64,000 bases of DNA from the NCBI GenBank assembly GCA_013368445.1, contig JAACJO010000021.1, forward strand, positions 62,001 to 126,000, read 5' to 3'. Below, piece by piece: positions 12,561-25,246 of this stretch; position 1 is the stretch's first letter, and every line of letters starts with the position of its first letter. Origin of the DNA: Leucocoprinus leucothites. Lineage: Eukaryota; Basidiomycota; Agaricomycetes; Agaricales; Agaricaceae. The notes below the pieces were generated by a model, which was given only the letters and a program-made list of their open reading frames with translations, made no database searches and was not told the origin of the DNA. The translations under genes were made by a program, and so were the position numbers.

Positions 12561-12852
12561 ACATATGCCCTCGGGATCTAAGGACCTATGACCATTCCCC
12601 GAAGCAACATTTCCCTTTCTGGCATGAGCATGCCTCCGGCGTAAATGCTAAGTCGGCGAGTGAGCAGTGAACTTGCTTGACTGCTTTTAAAGGGGCACAA
12701 CGAATTAAGATCATATGGACCCTGCATCCTCCATTACTATACAAACACGCTTCAGAAAGTTGACTGCATCTGGTGGTTTTCGGTGCCGGTACAAATTCAG
12801 TTTTTGCAACAGCCTTAGTTATCTACCTTCTCCGACGTAGTGCATGTTGCTC

Positions 12853-12862
12853 GGAAGCTTCA
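12853..12862 (+). promoter_or_regulatory. heat-shock-element-like site
   Basis: The sequence GGAAGCTTCA matches the nGAAnnTTCn core of a heat shock factor site. It lies about 300 bases before the HSP70 start codon. It is a single core, where active elements usually have three or more inverted units, so it may be a relic of the promoter or chance. Confidence 0.3.
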
Positions 12863-13158
12863 TATCATATCTAGTTGCGCACTCCTCCGAGGAACTTCTT
12901 GACTATGGGATTCTCTTTTGCTGTTTGGGGTGCGTTTTATCCCTTCTGTGACGAAATGCAAGCAAAAACCAACATATTCGACGTATGGATCATACACACG
13001 CCTTACCTCTTCTTCAGGTTGATTGCCTGTTGACACCGACGGAAAATACCTTTTTCATCACCATCGCCGCAGGGACAAAGTGCAATTCCCTACTTTTTTC
13101 ACCCACTAATTCCACCCTCGCCTTGCCTCAATTACACACAAAACTTCGTGACGCCGTG

Positions 13159-15081
<1,923 letters not shown>

Positions 15082-15364
15082 CTGCGCTTACAGCAAAGCC
15101 TGAGCCCTTGCTGAGTCTCGTGATATTTACATAGATAGTGGCAGCAATTGATCTCAACCTTGGCTTATTGGAGGAAAAGCACTGATGTTGAGCTTATTGT
15201 CGTTAATCAGTGTTCAGTCGGCCCCACATTCCTGGGTGATTAATGACAATACAGAATCTCTAGTCCACCCACTATCATCTTCACGAACAGACGTTGTTTT
15301 ATGCTTATGAATTCACCGTCAAGACAACACCATCATGTATTTATCACCCAAAATACCCATTATT

Positions 15365-16569
15365 TCAAATCTTCGATCCACATTCTTCACATACGAAGGC
15401 CTCCCACTCGTGCTCTAACGCGCCTTTGAAAAACTCCTCGTCTATCTCCTTGAGCTGGGCCTGGATCTCGTTATGTGATGCATGGAGGTGCTTGCTTCGC
15501 CAGTCATGAAACTCTTCGAGTGGTTTGCCTGTCCCAACAGTCTCCCAATGCCGCGCCCATGCAGCAATGAATCCGTGAGCTGTAGGGATAGCAAGGATGT
15601 GTTGAAGGAGGGGGGAGGGGGCCAGTGAAGGTAGGGTCGGCGAAGGTGGGGCCGGTGTCGATGGGGTCAGTGTTGATGGGGCCGGCGAAGATGGGGCAGG
15701 CAAAGTTGAGGATGAGGCCAGTGCAGTGGGAGTGAAGCGTTTGGTACAGTGCTCGTGGAACCATCTCGTGCAGTTGGCGCAGTATCGTTGGCGAGTGTTG
15801 GGTTGGTAGGGAACTCCACAGCGGCATTTGTTCACAGTACTCTGTTTATCATCGTGCGTGGTAACGCGTTGCCCAGATGAAAAGGCAAAGGACTTACGGT
15901 GATATGGCCCCGTTTGGTGTTGTCGGGGTCAATGTGGATAGTGTAGCGCATATACCAGGCACGACATTCGATCAGATCTCCGGACGAGTCTGCATCATCG
16001 AACTGGTGGACTTCAAGGTGGTCTATGGTTCTGATCAGTGGCGACGTCCGTATGTGTATGTAAAAGAGGGCTCACCGTCAATTGCATTAATGCTTATAAT
16101 ACTCAGATGGTCGCTCTTGACGAGTTCTGTGGCGCCGAGGCAGCGAGGAAAGTCTTCTCTGAAAGGGTCGTTGAAAACAGGCAGCTAGGTGAAAATTGCA
16201 AGAACGACTGACCTATCACGGCGCGGAAGCTGCAACTCTGCTATATCCTGACGACCGTAGTACCAATGAACTAGAACCCACGTGGTCTTTTTCTTCTGAG
16301 CAGAGCCTCGTTTGATGTAGATCTTGTCGACTGTTGCCTTCCAGTGCCCATCACCATTCTCGACCTTTCCTCGCGGAGTCCGCTTATGGACCACAAAAAC
16401 GCTGAGTTACAGGGCATCAGCTAGAGTTGGAGCCACAGCTTTGGGACACTTACTCATCGTTTTTCTCAATCGCCAGGCTCTCTCCGTCCTTTTTAACTTC
16501 AAAACGCAAGCGTTCCTCGTACATTTGGGAGTTTTGGAGCTGATCAAGGGTGGGTTGCTTGGGTGCCAT
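15365..16569 (-). CDS. BAH domain plus split PHD-finger protein (copy 1)
   Basis: Five exons on the minus strand, 16569-16454, 16401-16213, 16158-16076, 16022-15898 and 15841-15365, join with GT-AG introns of 45-56 bases into 329 codons without a break. Residues about 39-165 look like a BAH module: FVVHKRTPRGK, WVLVHWYYGRQDIAELQLPR and GATELVKSDHLSII are the usual landmarks (charged strand, W-Y core, 'EL..S.H' strand). They are followed by IECRAWYMRYTI. The last exon has the PHD ligands C177, C179, C192, C195, H200 and C203, but the final C-x2-C pair (C322, C325) sits at the very C-terminus after a Pro/Ser/Thr repeat and a charged helical stretch. BAH-PHD proteins read nucleosomes or histone tails in chromatin. 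A paralogue with the same intron positions lies at 35353-36501. The exon structure is certain in outline; the function is inferred from domains. Confidence 0.85.
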
Positions 16570-18019
16570 TGTGGAAGTATGACAATAACCTCGAATATCG
16601 GAAAAACCGTACCGCATGGCAATTAAGCTTGTTGGTCTTCCCACCAATTTTTAGCTCGTATAACGAAAGAGAAAGTATGTGTCAGTTGACACCCTCTAAA
16701 ATATACCACTCTGAAGCATGATATGGCCTGCGGGAGGAGGAATCGGAGGCTCACCTGTGGGGGAGCAGCATGCTTGTTCGCCTCTGCCGGGGGGAGAGAG
16801 GCTCTTGGCCGGTCGTATCTCGAGGAAAAGGGAGGGGTGCTCGCAATGTGTGAAGGTTCGTTGTTCGGGTGTATGTCGAACAAAAATAAGTGCAAAATTA
16901 GATCATTGAGGACGATTAATGCAGCAGCCGAGTCCGAGCAAGATCAGGCAACAGTAATGGTCAGTCAACGGCCAAGCCATTCCTCGTCGACGAACATCGG
17001 TCGATAACGTGATCCAACATACACGCGGCGAAGGTATCTAAGTGCAGTGTTTGGTAGTATTTGCTCCGATTCGATGCGGTACTGATTTTATTTGGCAACC
17101 CCTCGTTGTCTTCCCCCATGATGCCAGACTGCATGTCCGCGACACAGGATAAAGCTGCCCTTTCCATAACGCCAGACTTCGTGTTCGCGATATCGTATGG
17201 TTCAGCTGGATGACCAAACGCAACGCTCGATCTCGTAGCAGCCATCGCCAGACGCCTTTGTCCGCGGTGTACGCTATACCGTCCTCAGCCCCCTGTTTTC
17301 GTTGATGCAGCTTCACATTCGCCGAGGGTGCGTACTCACGTTCAACGATATGATACCTTTGACTTGAGCTCAAGATATCGTTAGGCTATTTCTCACACCT
17401 TCCCTGCAGGTGGCCTTCCGGAAGGCATAGGTGGTTCACGATGGAACGCGAGTACGGTCACATATATGTAAGAGGTGCGTCCCACTACAATCTCTAGCCC
17501 TATCGGCTCTCATCCATCCAGGCTGCCCCTTTCATAGGTCGCACAGTCCTATAAAAACCTTCCTGGCTGAGCGTCACCATCAGGTATGTCTCTGATTCTC
17601 CGCGGTCTCTCGCTCTCTGACATTGGTTTCAGTCTTCGTCCGTATCGTTGAGGTTGTAGAAAGACAGAGATACTACGAGGATGCGGCTGCCGCTCCTTCT
17701 CAGATCTTCCCTCGACAGGACAGTTTTTACCATCGTGTGTGTACCTTATTCATGCGTATAAAAATTATCTTCTACCAATGTCACTCGGATTAAATAAATC
17801 GTCCTTCACCCATAGCATACGCGACGTCTCTTCACAGAAAGACACATTCTTGCCCATAGACCCCCTGATGATCCTGGAAACATGTCTTGCAAATCGCTGT
17901 AGCCGATTGCTGGCATGTTTTCGCTGTCTTGTGGTCGTAGTCTCGATACTTGTTCCACCTTATTGCCTCTCCGGGCACACAAACCCTCGCATTTCGGATG
18001 GGCGGAATACGCCGCATGA
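16570..18019. other. no supported gene; possible exon at 17632-17740
   Basis: Around 17551 a CCTATAAAAACC box is followed by a GTATGT...TTTCAG intron (17584-17631) and a plus-strand frame reading VFVRIVEVVERQRYYEDAAA that ends at a GTGTGTACC donor near 17736. This looks like the start of a gene, but I cannot follow it downstream. The rest holds nothing I can name. Confidence 0.25.
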
Positions 18020-18931
18020 CTATGCGAAGTTCCTCTCGCTCAACGCTGGTTGCAGTCGAGTTGGTAATGCCATTTGAATTGAATCCGTTGAACGATAGGG
18101 GTAAAGCTGTAGCATTTTCAATTGAGGACTAGGGAAAAAACAAGGAGGAGAGAGGCTCAACGTTGGAGAGGGAGGAATGAAATGGTTTTCTATCAAAGGA
18201 GCTTGTGGGATAGCATCACCAGGGCCGCTCTCATCAGTAGGCGACGAGGTTGATTGAGATGTTGGATTATCTAAATCAAATAGAGATACGCCGGTATCAC
18301 CAGGGGTGGGCAGCACGACATTATTAAGATTAGGAGGAAGAAAGGTTTCAGAATGTGGTGCTGGGTGACTGCTCCCGGTGGTAGAGGAACAGCATCCCCT
18401 GAATCTACACCATCAGGACGAGTGTGCAATTCATCTCCAAGGGCGGGTGATGAAGCCATCCTCTCATCACTACCGCGTGTAGATGCATGGTTGCGATCAA
18501 AATTCACTGCTGGGGGGCCCTATAATAAAAAAAGCGGCACCACCGAGGGATTTGTACCATCAGGAACTCGTTCAATGAGGTGCACACCACCACCTGTAGC
18601 GATTTGATATCTACTGCCGTCGCTTGTGCCGGGGGACTGCTTCCCGTCCCGGAAATCATGTGCGACTCCGAGCTCCTATCCATTAGGACGAGGTAACAAT
18701 TTCACATAGAGTAATACCGTGCACTTGAGGAAGCAGTGGAGGCTGTAGAGACTGGACCTGGCCGGTTCTCTACCTCTTCTTCTCCAATTTCCCAGAAGAA
18801 CTGCCAGCTTCAGATGCCCCACGGAGTTTATCGCGTTCCCACTTGGCCTGTGGGTGCACAAACTTTCCATGGCATGTGCGACAGTCGCGTAAGACGTTAT
18901 TGCCTTCGGCAGACCAGATGAGAGAGCCCAT
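18020..18931 (-). pseudogene. coding region beheaded by an LTR insertion
   Basis: Reading the minus strand from an ATG at 18931, a frame gives MGSLIWSAEGNN, then CRTCHGKFVHPQAKWERDKLR and a Ser/Lys-rich end. After a possible intron, further coding-like sequence follows: HDFRDGKQSPGTSDGSRYQ, then VHLIER, a 48-base GT-AG intron, a stretch with NHASTRGSDERMASSPALGD and, in another frame, PTPGDTGVSLFDLDNPTS. The last change needs a one-base frameshift near 18350. LTR B copy 2 sits directly at the ATG and separates it from its old upstream DNA. I do not recognise the family. It could also be a live gene with undetected introns. Confidence 0.35.
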
Positions 18932-19899
18932 TGAAGGGAAGGTGGACTAGGTGAGTGCGGTTTAAGTTACGAGCACGACAGCGTCCGTCTGTCGTTGGTT
19001 CTGACCCAAATAGATAGTTTGATTAATAAATGTGTTTAATGAGATTTTTAATTGATATAATAACTCAGCGCTCGTGCGACGACGTGAGACGTTGCTGAGG
19101 AGTGAAACAATGATGAGGGCAGCCGGTTTGAGTGAGAACGATGCTTAAGAAGCTCAAACTTAGAGCTAAACTGAGTCAGAGAGATGGGGTAGATTTCACT
19201 GAAGAAAAGGGAAATACATTGTAGTATTTAAAGCTACGGTTCTATGAGTATCTATAATGCTGTAGCTGACTATAGAGAGCAGGAAAGAGCAGATTACGAG
19301 ACGTTTTGTTGAGATTTTGTAAGGGAAAGGTAATTCTGAGGAATATTAGTGGTGGAAAAGTAGGTGGAGAGAGAGATCCATGTGGCCGTTTAGACCTACA
19401 CTATTACATTAGGCGACGAGACGAAACGATAGAGGTTGAGCCGGAGCACGAATGTCGATTTTATTAGATTTTAGAAGGAGAAAGAGAGGAGGAATGGAAA
19501 AGGGAATATAAAACAAACATTAAATGTTCGGACTTTTGTCAGTTGGATGACAAGTCCTAACTCGGTTGCGTTGAGGCGTTGGTGCCGAGTGCGAAATATG
19601 CGTAGCGAGTATTAAAAGGGAAAGTGTGGAATGGAGAGATGAAAGAGCCATGTGAAATTGAGAGAAGAAAGGGGAAAGTTGAGGGGGATAGTGGCTGTAG
19701 GCGGCGGCTACTGAGCGAGGACTGTGCAGGGACGTCTTGATATAGTAGTCGGCTATGATTGATGATTGTTGCGTTTCCAGGGTAGTGGGATGTCGGTTAG
19801 TACACAGAGAGTTGTCGAAGAGGGAGGGGACTTAATCAGTAGTAGAGAGAGGGCGCGTGATGGCGGTGATATGACGTCACGCGACGTCCGATCTCTACA
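18932..19899 (-). mobile_element. solo LTR, family B, copy 2
   Basis: This 968-base copy of the B unit runs from TGAAGGGAAGG to ATCTCTACA and is flanked by the direct repeat CCAT (18928-18931 and 19900-19903). Removing the LTR restores the phrase ACCATGGG on the minus strand, a Kozak-like start context, so the insertion hit the apparent start of the neighbouring frame. Confidence 0.87.
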
Positions 19900-20470
19900 C
19901 CATGGTACCAGGTGGGTGTAACTTCGGTGTACCATTATGCGAGCCGGTTCCAATAGCGCTCCGAGCTTGAGCGGTAAACGCATGCTTGGATAAAGTAGGG
20001 CTTAGACAAGTTTTCCACCACAAGTAGGGAGCAGATGTCAGAGTTAGACAGAGGAGGACGTCCAGACGGAAGGGGAAAAGTGACAACGTAGCTACAGTTG
20101 GATTCGGTGGGAATTACTAGATACGAGTCGTTCGCTGTATCAGATTTGTCTTTGGCTATCACGACAGTGGAGTCTACATACCCGGACGTTGAAAAGCGGC
20201 CTCATCCGGAACCGCAGCGGATCAGGTATGTCCACTGCTGTCAAGACCCATCACAGGAGTAAGAAATCAGGAACTCTGGGTCTGATTTAACTCTCAAAAT
20301 CGGAGAAACGTCAGCGTCCAGCCATCTTGTCTGTTTGTCTCCATTCGCATAGCTCCCAGATTTTTTAAACAGCTCATGGACGGGTGGTGACCGGATAAAT
20401 TATCAGCATTATTGAAACATGGCTAGAAAACAGAAAAGATTCTATGCTAAATTCAGGGAGGGGGAGGGGA
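19900..20470 (-). other. sequence formerly joined to the 18-kb coding region
   Basis: The minus strand from about 20190 to 19935 is open in one frame (STVVIAKDKSDTANDSYLVI, then YVVTFPLPSGRPPLSNSD). A second frame, HNGTPKLHPPGTM, runs into the ATG at the insertion point. It may be 5' coding or leader sequence of the gene split by the LTR. 20200-20470 contains nothing I can name. Confidence 0.25.
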
Positions 20471-21592
20471 TCAGTCCAGCTCAACGTTCCGCCTCTCCAT
20501 GTTCTTCTTCAACGCTGCCTTTGTTTTTTCCACCCATTTAAACAAATCCCCCTTTCCCTTTTTCTTGCACTTAGAAATTAACTGCTCCCACCGCTGCATC
20601 GACTTCATCATATCCCTCAGGTACTCAGGGGCGGCAGTGTCGGCGTTGCTCTTGACCGATGAAATCAAGGACAGAATGTCCTCTGTGGGTGAAATTGCGT
20701 CTTTCCACAAGTCGAAGTGGTTGACGTTGAATCCACTATGCGTAGCTATGCGGCTGAAGGTGAATACGCAGTGGATGGTGCCAGGGGGCATGATCCAGCA
20801 TATTCTTGAGTCATTTTCCACCAGGAGCGTCTCCAGTCCTGTGAGAGATTCGATTGCCTTCCTGGGATCTATCTGGTGTCCCTCACCCTGGAACGAAGCC
20901 AGGCATACCGCTTTCAAGTTTTCCGGGGTAGGTGGCCAGAATAACCATAGCTTTCTTCCGGTGAAATGGGCCGTGTATTGGGAATCTGTGAAGGTGTCGA
21001 TGTGGGGCCACGTTATTGAACCGCCCGGTATGTATGCGTGGAGCCATGGGGAATCATGTTTTGGTAGGGTGTGGTGAACAACACAGCCATCCCGAGGCTT
21101 CAGGAAATCGGGGAAGGAGAGAGCGTTTTCAGATGATACAAGGACGTCTCTGATCTGGAAAAGAGAGCATATTGTGATATCGGACTCCTTTCCGCGAGCA
21201 AAAAAGTCCACAGCGTCGTCTAAATCGACGTGGGACATCCTTGCCTGCCCCATGTCCATAGCCATGATTACCAGATCGGATTCGCAAAGCCTGGCGTCTT
21301 GAATTACTTCTCTGGGGAGAGGACAGGACCCGCACACAAGTTCATGGTGTTTTTTGATGAGGGTTGACTCCGGATGAGGGCTCGGGGAAAGAGGGCGCGG
21401 GAAGTGAAGGATTTGGCTGAGGGACTCGATTCCAATCTCTACGTTTGCTCCGTTTATGGATGTAATTGACCTCCACTCCTCAATAAGAGGAGCGATCCAC
21501 GCGTTCATGGGAGAGTCGACCTCCATCAGGTTGCTTTCCTTATCCGGTTCTGCGACAGAAGGGTTGAGCGGATGCGACGACGGTCCCTCCAT
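20471..21592 (-). CDS. JmjC-domain (2-oxoglutarate/Fe(II) oxygenase-like) protein
   Basis: A single exon of 373 codons starts MEGPSSHPLN and ends at 20471. The region at residues 185-295 has the cupin core of JmjC proteins: YIPGGSITWPHIDTFT carries the iron-binding H197-x-D199. It is followed by the strand HFTGRKLWLFWPP (K214 is a possible 2-oxoglutarate ligand) and MPPGTIHCVFTFS (distal H274, in the usual 'PPGxxHxV' turn). The C-terminus is lysine-rich. JmjC enzymes use Fe(II) and 2-oxoglutarate to hydroxylate proteins or demethylate histones in the nucleus. In mushrooms such single-exon JmjC genes are often multiplied, and many are uncharacterised. All three metal residues are present, so it could be active; the substrate is unknown. 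A small unknown gene lies 41 bases upstream on the same strand. Confidence 0.8.
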   Translation of the reverse strand: MEGPSSHPLNPSVAEPDKESNLMEVDSPMNAWIAPLIEEWRSITSINGANVEIGIESLSQILHFPRPLSPSPHPESTLIKKHHELVCGSCPLPREVIQDARLCESDLVIMAMDMGQARMSHVDLDDAVDFFARGKESDITICSLFQIRDVLVSSENALSFPDFLKPRDGCVVHHTLPKHDSPWLHAYIPGGSITWPHIDTFTDSQYTAHFTGRKLWLFWPPTPENLKAVCLASFQGEGHQIDPRKAIESLTGLETLLVENDSRICWIMPPGTIHCVFTFSRIATHSGFNVNHFDLWKDAISPTEDILSLISSVKSNADTAAPEYLRDMMKSMQRWEQLISKCKKKGKGDLFKWVEKTKAALKKNMERRNVELD

Positions 21593-21633
21593 CGTTTGAC
21601 GCCGTCCGTTTTCATCGGGGTGATCTTTAGAAG

Positions 21634-22125
21634 TTATAAGTGTTTTATTTTTAAATATGGATGAGCATTATCACCTGCGTCTCGGGTGAGTGCACCGGAA
21701 CCAGGGCCTGCTATTCCGAGTTCCGGGTCAGCTGAAGCTGATGATTTTCGACCCGTCCTTTCCAAATGCGCCTTCGCCGATTTTTTTGATCTCCACGACA
21801 AATTATGTATGTTGAGGACGATCCCTTTTTTGTAAGGGAAGGTGACTTCGCTCACGCGAGGGTGACCATCCCGAGACACAGGGGTCCACTCCCCGGACCT
21901 TTTTAAAAAAAGATCCCCTTCGAACTTGTCCAAACCCGCCCTAGTATGGTTCTGCGCGATATATTGGGCTGAAATGTGATCTTCGTTTTCACAGTGTAGC
22001 CATAGGTCTCCAGGAGCTCCCTCTGTTCCTCCGGGTGGACGAGATGAAAAAAAGACAGAATATCTATATATGTCCACCTTTCTGCCCACGTGAACGCGCG
22101 TGAGGGAGTTCTGTGACGGGTCCAT
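21634..22125 (-). CDS. hypothetical protein next to the JmjC gene
   Basis: A 163-codon frame starts MDPSQNSLTRVHVG and ends ...PYLKIKHL. It contains YSVFFSSRPPGGTEGAPGD, a tryptophan-rich middle (DLWLHCENEDH, SGEWTPVSRDG) and a lysine-rich end. No family is recognised. The composition and lack of interruptions look like real coding sequence. It ends 41 bases before the JmjC start, on the same strand but in another frame, so it is either a separate tight neighbour or upstream exons of the same transcript if an intron removes its stop. Confidence 0.5.
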   Translation of the reverse strand: MDPSQNSLTRVHVGRKVDIYRYSVFFSSRPPGGTEGAPGDLWLHCENEDHISAQYIAQNHTRAGLDKFEGDLFLKRSGEWTPVSRDGHPRVSEVTFPYKKGIVLNIHNLSWRSKKSAKAHLERTGRKSSASADPELGIAGPGSGALTRDAGDNAHPYLKIKHL

Positions 22126-22174
22126 TATTGTGTTTTATTGATGGGGTTTCAGGTGCGGGGTCTCGAGCTCGGAG

Positions 22175-22290
22175 TATCCACCAGGTTTCGAATGTTGGAT
22201 CGAGCAGAATTCGAGTAGGGTTCGAGCAGGGTTCGAGCAGGGTCCTAACTTCTCACGTGATTGATCGCACTAGAACCAGCTCACTGTCAG
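22175..22290 (+). repeat. CACGTGA / TTCGAGCAGGG module, copy 1
   Basis: GGATCGAG is followed by three or four near-identical 11-base units (TTCGAGCAGGG type) and then CTCACGTGATTGATCGCAC. The same arrangement occurs at 40965 in the same orientation and at 49464, 52945 and 55640 in the opposite orientation. Confidence 0.6.
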
Positions 22291-23711
22291 GTGCCTCGCG
22301 CCTTTCTCTGAGCATTGCAAAGGACATTGCGTCAAGGATGAGTAGGGCGTATCCTTCTCTGTCCCAAAAAATCCTGTAAGCCAACACTCCCTGTCCTTGG
22401 AAGCCCCTTGTGTCCGGAGATGTCGTCGCCGCATAATTTCCTGGGTGCAATTAACCCTTCTCGCTCTACCACGGTGCGTGCTCCCATGTTACGCAAGCCC
22501 AGCAAGCCCTGGACCCTCAGAGACCCCGTCCAGAAACTTATGTAAATCCCCCCGATGAACGACGAGAAAACAGCCGCCGCATTTTTTAAAAACGCATTTC
22601 ACGACGGATGAACCGTAATTTTGAAGTATGAATGCGTGATTGACCCCCCATGTTCTCCGACCCTAGGATCCTAGGACCAACCCGACTGAATGGCGACGCA
22701 TGTGCTGAACCCACGAGCACCCCTTGCACCTCTGTTCCAACAAACCGTTTTCCTTCTACCTGCATCCTGCTCTCAAAATTTCCCGTAGAGTGGAATTAGG
22801 CGCTCTATATCATAGAGTAGGTTCAGACGGGCGCTTTCTTCTTCGATTGACACCCCTATTTTTCTCTGCGAACCTGGGAGAATCATCATAGCACCCCTTG
22901 TTTTCACTCATCTTTACAGTCCACCCCTTTCTTAGGTCGTCGCTGCGGGTCCCGTACAACCCCCACGGCGCACCTGCCCTTGTCTTTATCGAAAACCTTG
23001 TGCTTGACTGTCGCCTTCATGCACAACTTGGACGTCTTCCTAAACCTCTCCCCTCTGGCTCTCGTCTTCGAAATTCCGAAAAATGCGCGGGGTTGGTGAC
23101 TCGAAGGATTGCGCGCGTGGATCATCGCGATCTCTAGGCGATTGATGTCCACGAGCCGCACAGTTGAGTTCCATCGCCGTTGGCTCTCCACACGATACAG
23201 GGTCTATATTGTTGGAAGATGCTGACATCGTCTATAAGTTGGAGTGGAGGAAATAACTCGCTTGGTGACAACGCGGGTACGCCCATCCATCCCCTCTCTG
23301 ATGCAATGCATCGCAAGTTGCGATCGGGGTTTCCGAATCGATTTCCTGATTTGAAAACGAGTCTTGTCCTCGGGCTCCTCCTTCTTTAGACCATCGAGAT
23401 AGAGGGGAAAGCTCCCTCGTTCGTTAATACCAAGCCTGTGCCGCATGCAAGGGTAAAACAAGAGCCCACTCCGCCTTCCTTGCCCATCGATCCATTATTC
23501 CGTTACCCTTACTGTGGCTGTTATCATTTTAATATAATACGTGTTTCAACCGTTTATCCTCTTGTGGAAGAACCTGTAAATGAGCGGCGTTATATAACAT
23601 TTCTGATAATTTGAGAGCCCGGGAACATTTCAGGCCCTTTAACGATTTATATCCTTTGCACCATTCAAAGTGTTGTAACGAGCGGCAGGGATCTGAAGTG
23701 AAATAAGACAA

Positions 23712-23849
23712 TCAGAGTCGTAGAACGAGACTGATATATTGATATAAATACCTGAAGTGAGATAATACACTACAGGAATGATAATTAATGAATATTTAGT
23801 CCATAACATAAAATATGCTCACCTCAGAATCGTAGAACGAGACTGAGGT
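23712..23849. repeat. two copies of a hairpin-forming motif
   Basis: TCAGAGTCGT-AGA-ACGAGACTGA (23712-23734) and ACCTCAGAATCGT-AGA-ACGAGACTGAGGT (23821-23849) share the core TCGTAGAACGAGACTGA, and each folds on itself with 8 of 10 and 11 of 13 pairs. Their role is unknown. Confidence 0.45.
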
Positions 23850-24697
23850 GCACGAAAGGCTACTCGAAAAATAAGAGAGTTACTTATGTAATACGCGAGG
23901 TGAAAAAAGGAAATAAGCCCGAAGAGACTGTGAAGGGGTATATGCACAAAGAAAATGACTGGGAAGATTTACGGAGTTACTAGCTACCCAATGCTGGCTT
24001 ATTTTATAATGATAATGAGCCTTCTAATGTTTCTCGGGCAGAATCGCAAGAAACAAATCCGGATCTGTGAGCATCAACAAAAGTACAGATTAATTAAATA
24101 AAGAATTAAATCCGGTGCGTGAATCGCGACCCGCCCCCAATCCTATCCAAGAAAAAAAATTCACAATCGCTTTTATGATGGATGAAGCACTTTGGCCTTG
24201 AATTGGAGCCGAAAACCTAAAAAATAATCGAGTTGATGTCTCGTGATCTTTGTACGACACTTATTTCGTGATGATGCCCCTTGAAGCTTGAAGCTTGACT
24301 CTTCATTGAATCAATTGTCTACTTCATCCCTTCCATGAAACATGCGGGAGGACACGAATAAAATGACGAATTAATCTGGTGGATCGATTCCTTAGCACCT
24401 TCGTGACCGGTCACCGACATCGGTCGCAAAAGCCTGGATAATCCTGGCTTGGCTATAGCAAGTGATCACGATTTCGACAATTGCGATTATGATTATTAAA
24501 ATCACGATTACTGACTGTTTAATAATCCTCGTATTTAATATTACCGCAGGCACCCTGTTCAATGCTGAGGAATCATATAATTTTGAAGGATAATCTTAAC
24601 ATAATCCTAAAATAATCGGCTTATATTGGATAATCCTAAATCCCATGTCCTGGATAATCTGACCTAAGATAATCTCAAGAAAATAATTGAACATCAA

Positions 24698-24781
24698 CGA
24701 GGATTGAACCAGCACCTTGAATGTATGGACGCTAATCAACGAGTAGTAGAAATGATGGCACAAACCACTACACCAAACTGG
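24698..24781 (-). other. tRNA-like pol III promoter unit
   Basis: On the minus strand TGGTGTAGTGG (A-box-like) is followed about 50 bases later by GGTTCAATCCT (B-box). The acceptor and T stems do not close properly, so this is not a tRNA gene but tRNA-like sequence as found in SINEs. Confidence 0.4.
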
Positions 24782-25069
24782 CTTGTAATATATGGAGAAT
24801 AATATATATATATACCCTTGTCAGACCACAAGAAATGATGCAAGCACGGCCAAACAATGAGCACAAATTTGACTAAGTCCACAATCCCAAGCGACTCATT
24901 TGTGGATGATGGCTATCCCTCGCATTTTGACACTAACGGTGCACCTATCATTTGAAATAAATGTCAAATATGCACTACCACATGGTAAAACACATATCCA
25001 AGTCCCTCGAGCATGACTTTAACACCAGAGGATGACTATATACCTCATTAACCCTCCGTGTATATGTAA

Positions 25070-25142
25070 GGACATTTGGTGTAATGGTAATGAGCAGATA
25101 TTGCAGCCTAGCGGTTGAGGGTTCAATTCTCCATTCGGTGTT
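25070..25142 (+). other. tRNA-like pol III promoter unit
   Basis: TGGTGTAATGG (A-box-like) is followed by GGTTCAATTCT (B-box) at a tRNA-like distance. The start TTTGGTGTA(A/G)TGGT is shared with the unit at 24698-24781 on the other strand. The arms pair only partly, so a functional tRNA is unlikely. Confidence 0.4.
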
Positions 25143-25246
25143 TTTATTTGTTACATAATGATCACTCATTAATCTTATCTGGATTATAATAATTTAATCG
25201 GATTACTCGAAATCGCGATTGCTAGCTATAGTCAAGCTCGGCTTTT

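Larger units (their letters stand above)
10991..13158. other. gene-free stretch upstream of the HSP70 copy
   Basis: I see no gene. The stretch holds an 87-bp degenerate tandem repeat (12298-12560) and a heat-shock-element-like site (12853-12862), both listed separately. Confidence 0.5.
22126..24427. other. gene-free repeat-derived stretch
   Basis: 22.1-23.5 kb shares phrases with 40.9-41.4 kb: the CACGTGA module, AACCTGGGAGAA, and GGTCGTC(G/A)C(T/A)GCGGGTCC. It is probably an old copy of one dispersed element. 23.5-24.4 kb is AT-rich and holds two hairpins. No gene is supported. Confidence 0.4.
24428..25246. mobile_element. non-autonomous element with terminal inverted repeats and tRNA-like boxes
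   Basis: The left end (AAAAGCC then CTTGGCTATAGC... to ATTTCG, 24428-24476) and the right end read in reverse (AAAAGCC then CTTGACTATAGC..., 25246-25208) match at the outer 7 bases and at 24 of 29 inner bases. The 819-base interior is AT-rich, carries many GATAATCC phrases and has two tRNA-like units pointing towards each other. No coding frame is present. I could not find a clear target duplication, so the exact ends are uncertain. A MITE that captured or evolved pol III promoters, or a SINE pair, would both fit. Confidence 0.5.

Noticed and set aside
25070..25142. A functional tRNA gene
   Set aside because: A- and B-box-like motifs are present but the T stem pairs poorly and no acceptor stem closes.
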